In this document: positions 58,454 to 64,000 of the stretch, in pieces
Layout: each line of letters begins with the position of its first letter
Position numbering within the stretch: position 1 is the stretch's first letter
DNA from: Streptomyces sp. NBC_00568
GTDB taxonomy: Bacteria > Actinomycetota > Actinomycetes > Streptomycetales > Streptomycetaceae
Direction: 5' to 3'
NCBI RefSeq assembly: GCF_026341855.1
Contig: NZ_JAPENW010000001.1
Coordinates: 4,393,001-4,457,000 of the forward strand
Length of the DNA stretch: 64,000 bases
Made by a program: the position numbers and the translations under genes
Notes under the pieces: model-generated
The model's input: only the letters and a program-made list of their open reading frames with translations
Database searches by the model: none
What the model was told of the DNA's origin: nothing

Positions 58454-59020
58454 CTAGTCGGCGGCGCCCGTCGCGAAGCTGACCTTCGCCGTCTCGACGG
58501 TGTCCCCGCGCCGGCCGGGCGCGCTCTGCCACTTCCAGTAGAGGTTGGTGTGCGCGACGACCTCGGCCGGGGTGGGGGCGCCGTACGCCGTGAGGTCCTC
58601 CGTGGTGTGGGCGTCACCGACCAGGGTGACGTCGTACCCGCGGGTGAAGGCGCCGTGGAGGGTGGAGCGGACACAGACGTCGGTCTGGGCGCCGGTCACG
58701 AGGACATGGCCGACGGCACGCTCGGCGAGCAGGTCCTCCAGGTCGGTGGCCTCGAAGGAGTCGCCGTAGTTCTTGTGGACGACGGGCTCCCCGTCGCGGC
58801 GGACCAGCTCCGGCACGTACTGCCAGGCCTCGCTGTCCCGCTTCATCCCGTCGTCCGAGTGCTGCACCCAGATCACCGGCACCGCCTCGGCGCGGGCCCT
58901 GGCGACGAGCGTGTTGATGTTCGCGATCACGCTGTCGACGTTGTGAGCGCCGTCCACCGCTCCGTGCTGCATGTCGATCACCAGCACTGCGGTGTTCGGG
59001 CGATCGGGCAGGGTCGTCAT
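58454..59020 (-). CDS. Isochorismatase-family cysteine hydrolase
   Basis: The 188-residue enzyme starts at ATG 59020 with GGAGAG upstream. The catalytic triad regions are visible: Asp in AVLVIDMQHG, Lys in VVHKNYGDSF, and Cys in VTGAQTDVCVRSTLHGA. The fold is shared by nicotinamidases and other amidases, and no context points to siderophore synthesis. The reaction is therefore unassigned. It is transcribed from the same strand as the AbiEi-like gene but separated from it by a terminator. Confidence 0.93.
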   Translation of the reverse strand: MTTLPDRPNTAVLVIDMQHGAVDGAHNVDSVIANINTLVARARAEAVPVIWVQHSDDGMKRDSEAWQYVPELVRRDGEPVVHKNYGDSFEATDLEDLLAERAVGHVLVTGAQTDVCVRSTLHGAFTRGYDVTLVGDAHTTEDLTAYGAPTPAEVVAHTNLYWKWQSAPGRRGDTVETAKVSFATGAAD

Positions 59021-59127
59021 CAGGCTCTCCTGATCTCTCGTCTTGCTCGTCACGGCGGCCGCGTCCGGCCAGGGAACTCCTGCTCGCCCCACAGTAGATC
59101 GGGGCACTGACAACGCCACCGGAACGC

Positions 59128-59176
59128 GGGAAGGGGCCGGCGGGACCACCTCGCGGACCCTCGCCGACCCCTTCCC
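59128..59176 (-). terminator. Hairpin after the AbiEi-like gene
   Basis: GGGAAGGGG/CCCCTTCCC and CGGCG/CGCCG pair with one mismatch between them; the loop is 19 bases. It lies 29 bases after the AbiEi-like stop codon. Confidence 0.75.
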
Positions 59177-59204
59177 TCCCCACCTGGCACCACCCGGTCC
59201 GTCA

Positions 59205-60248
59205 CTACCGGGGCAGCACCACGACATACGCCGCCGGATCGCGGTCGTTCGAGGCCATCAGCGCGGTGCGCACGACCGTGGCCTGCTGCTCCATCGCCTC
59301 GCAGAGCTTCCTCGGGGTGATGTGGACGACGGTGATGCCGAGCCGCTCCAGGTGCTCGCGCTTGCGGGCGTACTCGGACCACACGGCGTCCGCGGCCTGG
59401 CGCGGGGTGCGGGTGTCCAGCTCGACCGCCACCGCCTGCTCGGGCCAGTACGCGTCCAGACCGCCGAGGTGCGGGCCGCCGGGCAGCCGCAGGTCGACGT
59501 TCCAGAGAGGGTCGGGCAGCCCGTGCTCGTGGACCATCCGGTACAGGCGGGTCTCCGCGATCGCCCTGCCCTCCGCCTTCAGCGAGTCCACGGCGTCCAC
59601 CACCTGCGGGCGGCCGAGCAGCCGAGCCGCCGTCAACTCCGCGACGATCGACGCCGGTTCGCAGTGGCCGCCGCGCACCGCCTCCGTGAGCAGCCGGAGC
59701 ACGGCGCCCGCGTCGGTCAGTTCCGCGACCGCGTCGGCCAGGGCCCGGGGCACGGCGGCGACCGGGACCCCGGTCACGAAGGCGGGGGCCGGCAGCGCGG
59801 GCGTGCGGACGATGCGGACGCAGCCGGTCGAGCGCAGCCGGCGCATGCGGGGGACCAGCACGTCGATCGTGTCGAGGGAGAGCAGCGGCGCGGCGGAGGT
59901 GAAGCCGTGCAGGGCCAGCGCAGCCGGCCCGGTGATCAGCGCGTCCGCGTAGGGCTGGGCGGCGTGCGGCTCCTCGGAGCCCGGCTGGACGGGGATGTGG
60001 ACCGCCCGTGCGGGGGCGGGGGAGCGGGCGGCGTACAGCAGCGCCGCGTGCAGCCGCTCCTCGGCGGTGGGCGGGCCGGGGTGCAGGAGGAAGACCCCCG
60101 GAAGGATCCGCTGCCAGGGTCCGCCGGGCCGGCAGCGTTCGGTGGCGTCGGCGCCGGTCACGCCCTGGCCGCGCAGCTGGGCCGTGGTCAGGACCCGGCG
60201 CCGTACGTGGGACAGGGGGCGGGGGGAGAGCGGGGGGATGTGGGTCAT
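59205..60248 (-). CDS. AbiEi antitoxin-like protein with DUF559-type C-terminus
   Basis: The 347-residue protein starts at ATG 60248 (MTHIPPLSPRPLSHV); a longer frame from 60404 lacks a ribosome site. The N-terminal winged helix (LTTAQLRGQGVTGADATERC, WQRILPGVFLLH) is of the AbiEi/type IV antitoxin kind. The C-terminal domain (LGGLDAYWPEQAVAVELDTR, REHLERLGITVVHITPRKLC) resembles DUF559 and Vsr-like nuclease folds. No toxin (AbiEii) gene is next to it. Such orphan proteins are frequent in actinobacteria and their role is unknown. An inverted repeat lies upstream and could be an autoregulatory site. Confidence 0.85.
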   Translation of the reverse strand: MTHIPPLSPRPLSHVRRRVLTTAQLRGQGVTGADATERCRPGGPWQRILPGVFLLHPGPPTAEERLHAALLYAARSPAPARAVHIPVQPGSEEPHAAQPYADALITGPAALALHGFTSAAPLLSLDTIDVLVPRMRRLRSTGCVRIVRTPALPAPAFVTGVPVAAVPRALADAVAELTDAGAVLRLLTEAVRGGHCEPASIVAELTAARLLGRPQVVDAVDSLKAEGRAIAETRLYRMVHEHGLPDPLWNVDLRLPGGPHLGGLDAYWPEQAVAVELDTRTPRQAADAVWSEYARKREHLERLGITVVHITPRKLCEAMEQQATVVRTALMASNDRDPAAYVVVLPR

Positions 60249-60380
60249 GCCCCGGGGTTTCCCGCCGGGGAGCCGCCCTCTAACCGCTGTTACCCGCCCG
60301 TCGGCAAATCGGGACAAGCGCGCCCCGAGGTACGGGCGTTCGAGTGCCGAAAGGCGCTGGTCCGGAGGGTGATTAATAGG

Positions 60381-60413
60381 GGTTACGGCTCTGAATACCT
60401 GCATTTCGTAACC
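60381..60413. promoter_or_regulatory. Inverted repeat upstream of the AbiEi-like gene
   Basis: GGTTACG (60381-60387) and CGTAACC (60407-60413) flank a 19-base spacer in an AT-richer island, 133 bases before the AbiEi-like start codon. Confidence 0.5.
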
Positions 60414-60434
60414 AGTGAGCGCATGTGATCATTT

Positions 60435-60482
60435 CACCGGAGAGGGCGCCGGACACGGGTGGCGCCGACGCTCTCTCCGGTG
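60435..60482 (-). terminator. Two-part hairpin after the second pepN
   Basis: CACCGGAGAG and CTCTCCGGTG form the outer stem, GGCGCC/GGCGCC the inner one with a ten-base loop. It lies 20 bases after the stop codon. Confidence 0.75.
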
Positions 60483-60501
60483 TGGTTCGCGCGGAGCGGG
60501 T

Positions 60502-63108
60502 TCAGCCCGCCGCGGAGATGTCGCAGGCCTGTCCCCGCAGCGCCCGCGCCAGATCGTCACGCGCCTCCAGCACCAGCCGGCGCAGCGCGGGCGGCGCGTC
60601 CTCGTGCGCCGCGAGCCAGGCGTCCGTCGCCTCCAGGGTCTCCGGGGAGTCCTGGAGCGAGGGGAACAGCCCCCTGACCACGTCCATGCCGATCTGGATG
60701 GACCGCTCCTCCCAGACGCGGCCGATCGCGGCGAAGTACTTGGCGGTGTAGGGCGCGAGCAGCTCCCGCCGGGACGGCTGGGCGAAGCCGGAGATCGTCG
60801 CCTCGACGAGGGCGTTGGAGAGCGCGTCGGACTCCACGACGGCCGCCCAGGCCTGGGCCTTGACCGCGGCCGAGGGGCGGGCGGCGAGGCAGCGGACCTG
60901 GTGCCGCTTGCCGGACGCCGTGTCGTCGCGGGCGAGTTCGGCGGCGAGGACGGACTCGTCGGCGGCCCCCTGCGCGGCCAGCGGCTCCAGGAACGCCCAG
61001 CGCAGCTCCTGGTCGACCTCCAGCCCGTCGATCTTGGCGGTCCCCTCCAGCAGGCCCTGGAGCAGCTGGAGATCGGCCTCGCCCGACGCGATGTCGGCGA
61101 AGAAGCGGGCCCAGGCGAGCTGGTGCTGGCTGCCCGGCTCGGCGATCCGCAGTTCGTTCAGCGCACCCTCGGCGAGCAACTGCCCGCCCTCCGCGCGCCA
61201 GTCGGGCGCCACGTAGTGGACGAGCGCGGAGTTCGCCCAGGCGTGCAGCATCTGGAGCACGCCGATGTCGGACTCGCGGCCCGCGAAACGCAGCACCAGA
61301 CCGATGAAGTCCCGTGCGGGCATGAGCCCGTCGCGCGTGAGGTTCCACAGCGCCGACCAGCACAGGGCCCGGGCGAGCGGGTCGGTCATCTCGCCGAGTG
61401 CGTCCCGCAGCGTGGCCAGTGAGCCCTCGTCGAAGCGGATCTTGCAGTACGTGAGGTCGTCGTCGTTGACCAGGACGAGCTCGGGGGCCTCCGCGCCGAC
61501 CAGTTCGGTGACGACCGTGCGCGGCCCGTCGACGTCCACCTCGGCGCGCGCGTAGCGGACGAGCGAGCCGTCCCCGCCCTCGCGCAGCGACTGTCGCCGG
61601 TAGAGGCCCACGGCGACGCGGTGCGGGCGCAGTCGGGGGTGCGACTCGGGGGCCTCCTGGAGGATCGCCAGCTCGGTGACGCGGCCGTCGGAGCTCAGGA
61701 TCACCTGCGGGGTGAGGGAGTTGACGCCCGCGGTCTGGAGCCAGGAAGCGGCCCAGGCGGCCATGTCCCGTCCGCTCGTCTCCTCCAGGACCGACAGCAG
61801 GTCGCCGAGCCGCGTGTTGCCGTAGGCGTTCCGCTTGAAGTAGCGGCGGGCGCCCTCCAGGAAGGCGTCCTGTCCGACGTACGCCACCAGCTGCTTGAGG
61901 ACCGAGGCACCCTTGGCGTAGGTGATGCCGTCGAAGTTCAGCTTGGCGTCCTGGAGGTCACGGATGTCGGCCGTGATCGGGTGGGTGGACGGCAGCTGGT
62001 CCGCGCGGTACGCCCAGGCCTTGCGGCGGTTGGCGAAGGTGATCCAGGCGTCGGTGAAGCGGGTCGCGCCGACGTTGGCGAACGTGCCCATGAAGTCGGC
62101 GAAGGACTCCTTCAGCCACAGGTCGTCCCACCACACCATGGTGACCAGGTCGCCGAACCACATGTGCGCCATCTCGTGCAGGATGACGTTCGCCCGGGCC
62201 TCGTACGACGTCTGGGTCACGTTGCCGCGGAAGATGTACTCCTCGCGGAAGGTCACCAGGCCCGGGTTCTCCATCGCGCCGAGGTTGTACTCGGGCACGA
62301 ACGCCTGGTCGTACTTTCCGAAGGGGTACGGGTAGTCGAAGTGGTCGTGGAAGAAGTCCAGCCCCTGCTTGGTCACCAGGAACACGTCGTCGGCGTCGAA
62401 GTGGGGGGCCAGGCCCTTGCGGCACATCGCGCCGAGGGGGATCTCCAGCGTCGTACCGTCGTCGAAGGCGCGGGAGTAGGAGTCCGTCACATAGTGGTAC
62501 GGGCCGGCCACGACCGCCGTGATGTAGGTCGAGATCGGCTTCGTCTCGGCGAACTTCCACACACCGTCGGCGAGTTCACCGGCGCCGTTGCTCCAGACGG
62601 TCCAGCCCTCGGGGGCCCGCACCTCGAAGCGGAACGGTGCCTTGAGGTCCGGCTGCTCGAAGTTGGCGAAGACGCGCCGAGAGTCGGCGGGCTCGTACTG
62701 CGTGTACAGATACACCTCGCCGTCCTCGGGGTCGACGAAGCGGTGCATGCCCTCGCCGGTGCGGGAGTAGGCGCACTGGGCGTCCACGACGAGTTCGTTC
62801 TCGGCGGCGAGGTCCTCCAGCCGGATACGGGAGCCGTCGAAGACCTCACCCGGGTCGAGGTCCCTGCCGTTGAGTGAGACGGCCGTCACACGCGGAGCGA
62901 TCAGGTCCGCGAAGCTCGCCGCGCCCGGCTCGGCGCAGCGGAAGCGGAGCGTGGTGACCGAGCGGAAGGTGCGGGGCTCGCCGGACGCCTCTCCGGGCTC
63001 CGTCTCCCCGACGGCCGAGCGCAGGTCGAGGGAGACGTCGTAGCTGTCGACGGACAGCAGTGCCGCCCGCTCCTGGGCCTCGTCGCGGGACAGATTCTCA
63101 CCGGGCAC
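60502..63108 (-). CDS. pepN: Second aminopeptidase N (M1 metallopeptidase)
   Basis: The 868-residue enzyme has the same architecture as the one at 40857-43445. GAMEN is intact, the zinc site is HEMAH (311-315), and the glutamate lies in KESF. The ERAP1-like C-terminal domain is complete. The GTG start has GAGGGAG seven bases upstream. The Trp-Trp segment differs (VWWDDLWLKESF against EWWNDLWLNESF), so specificity may differ too. Two full-length copies in 23 kb are probably paralogues; both appear functional. Confidence 0.96.
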   Translation of the reverse strand: MPGENLSRDEAQERAALLSVDSYDVSLDLRSAVGETEPGEASGEPRTFRSVTTLRFRCAEPGAASFADLIAPRVTAVSLNGRDLDPGEVFDGSRIRLEDLAAENELVVDAQCAYSRTGEGMHRFVDPEDGEVYLYTQYEPADSRRVFANFEQPDLKAPFRFEVRAPEGWTVWSNGAGELADGVWKFAETKPISTYITAVVAGPYHYVTDSYSRAFDDGTTLEIPLGAMCRKGLAPHFDADDVFLVTKQGLDFFHDHFDYPYPFGKYDQAFVPEYNLGAMENPGLVTFREEYIFRGNVTQTSYEARANVILHEMAHMWFGDLVTMVWWDDLWLKESFADFMGTFANVGATRFTDAWITFANRRKAWAYRADQLPSTHPITADIRDLQDAKLNFDGITYAKGASVLKQLVAYVGQDAFLEGARRYFKRNAYGNTRLGDLLSVLEETSGRDMAAWAASWLQTAGVNSLTPQVILSSDGRVTELAILQEAPESHPRLRPHRVAVGLYRRQSLREGGDGSLVRYARAEVDVDGPRTVVTELVGAEAPELVLVNDDDLTYCKIRFDEGSLATLRDALGEMTDPLARALCWSALWNLTRDGLMPARDFIGLVLRFAGRESDIGVLQMLHAWANSALVHYVAPDWRAEGGQLLAEGALNELRIAEPGSQHQLAWARFFADIASGEADLQLLQGLLEGTAKIDGLEVDQELRWAFLEPLAAQGAADESVLAAELARDDTASGKRHQVRCLAARPSAAVKAQAWAAVVESDALSNALVEATISGFAQPSRRELLAPYTAKYFAAIGRVWEERSIQIGMDVVRGLFPSLQDSPETLEATDAWLAAHEDAPPALRRLVLEARDDLARALRGQACDISAAG

Positions 63109-63300
63109 GACTGCACTCCCTCATGGCGTCATAGACATGTGCGAACAGGGCCGATCCTGCCATGTGCTCCTTACGGCGGGCGCTGCGACGGCGCAGACAC
63201 AGGGGAATCCCTAGGACCCGTCGGAATCGCACAGACACACGGGAATGGCGTGGGCGAGTGCCGGTGTTGCCAAGGGAAACACCGCGTTCCGAGGAGAGCC

Positions 63301-63969
63301 ATGCCCGAGCAGACCGCTCAGACCAGTTCCGGCAAGACCCCCGTCGACTTCTGGTTCGACCCGCTGTGCCCCTGGGCCTGGATGACCTCGCGGTGGGTGC
63401 TGGAAGTGGAGAAGGTCCGCGACATCGAGGTCCGCTGGCACATCATGAGCCTCGCCGTGCTGAACGAGCCCAAGCTGGACGAGCTTCCCGACCAGTACCG
63501 CGAGATGCTCGCGACCACGGCATGGCAGTCGGTCCGGGTGGTCACCGCCGCCTGGCAGAAGCACGGCGACGACGTCCTCGGCCCGCTGTACACCGCGCTC
63601 GGCACCCGCTTCCACAACGACGGCTCGGGCCCGACCAAGGAGGCCATAGCCGGCGCCCTCGAAGAGGTCGGACTCCCCGCCGACCTGATCGACTACGCCG
63701 ACCAGGCGGACTTCGAGTTCGACGCCGAGCTGCGCGCCTCCCACAAGGAGGGCATCGAGAAGGTCGGCCAGGACGTCGGCACCCCGGTCATCGCCGTCCC
63801 CGGCGCCGACGGCGAGCAGCTCGCCTTCTTCGGCCCGGTCGTCACCCCGGCCCCCAAGGGCGAGGAAGCCGCCAAGCTCTGGGACGGCACGCTCATGGTC
63901 GCCTCGGTACCGGGCTTCTACGAGATCAAGCGCACGCGCACGGCGGGACCGGACTTCAGCAACCTGTAG
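63301..63969 (+). CDS. DsbA-family protein, mycothiol-linked (Rv2466c-like)
   Basis: The 222-residue cytoplasmic protein starts at ATG 63301 with GAGGAG upstream; no signal peptide is present. The thioredoxin-like active site is PLCPWAW, with Cys23 but Ala26 where the second active cysteine would be. An inserted helical domain follows (residues ~50-150), then GTPVIAVPGADGEQLAFFGP with the cis-Pro. Rv2466c relatives are mycothiol-dependent nitroreductases with CPWC; the one-cysteine form here may use mycothiol directly. The gene is divergent from the second pepN. Confidence 0.9.
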   Translation: MPEQTAQTSSGKTPVDFWFDPLCPWAWMTSRWVLEVEKVRDIEVRWHIMSLAVLNEPKLDELPDQYREMLATTAWQSVRVVTAAWQKHGDDVLGPLYTALGTRFHNDGSGPTKEAIAGALEEVGLPADLIDYADQADFEFDAELRASHKEGIEKVGQDVGTPVIAVPGADGEQLAFFGPVVTPAPKGEEAAKLWDGTLMVASVPGFYEIKRTRTAGPDFSNL

Positions 63970-64000
63970 GCGGCTCCGGTCCGGCGCCGGACCGGGGTAC

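Overview
The window is high-GC chromosomal DNA of a Streptomyces species or a close relative. Supporting signs are pervasive GC-rich third codon positions, frequent GTG starts, mycothiol-type and MsiK-type biology, and a gene order that, from memory, matches the core region of S. coelicolor around aminopeptidase N, malQ and the csn chitosan operon. I see no IS element, prophage, CRISPR array, rRNA or tRNA. It is a core-type region with about 50 genes.

Layout. (1) 1-4907: an FtsX-type ABC permease cut by the left edge, a group II truncated globin and a protein-isoaspartate-type methyltransferase. (2) 4953-15739: seven minus-strand genes reading glnX-like membrane protein, glnH-like glutamate-binding protein, an uncharacterised helical protein, a PknG-type kinase, a PP2C phosphatase, a von Willebrand A protein and an FHA protein. 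This looks like the mycobacterial/corynebacterial GlnH-GlnX-PknG amino-acid-sensing cascade, extended by a kinase/phosphatase/VWA/FHA module. It is the most interesting system here. (3) 16024-22859: the csnR-E-F-G-H-K operon for chitosan-oligosaccharide uptake, with a palindromic operator and no ATPase gene. (4) 22991-29666: a secreted protein, a small membrane protein, an MscS channel, an HNH endonuclease and a PadR-ABC exporter operon. (5) 29774-36015: a secreted GH84-like glycosidase with an altered catalytic pair, a small coupled ORF, malQ and a small membrane protein. (6) 36140-40744: TetR with a flavin monooxygenase, MarR with an EamA exporter, and a DUF1203 protein, with clear operators in the two regulator gene pairs. 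(7) 40857-49036: aminopeptidase N, a degenerate SDR, an unusual zinc-finger/ECF-sigma/SnoaL fusion, asd, and an ECF sigma factor with a membrane partner. (8) 49318-63969: a TPP II-like subtilase, a CGNR protein divergent from a VOC/flavin-binding pair, a Tat-exported phosphoesterase, a serine hydrolase, an isochorismatase-like hydrolase, an AbiEi-like protein, a second aminopeptidase N and a DsbA-like protein.

How the parts connect. Convergent genes are often separated by strong perfect-stem terminators. The csn transporter probably borrows the shared MsiK ATPase encoded elsewhere. The GlnX-PknG operon has its own sensor, transducer, kinase, phosphatase and candidate reader, so it could be a self-contained phospho-signalling relay. 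Names such as glnX, glnH and csnE-K rest on family features and gene order, not on a database search.
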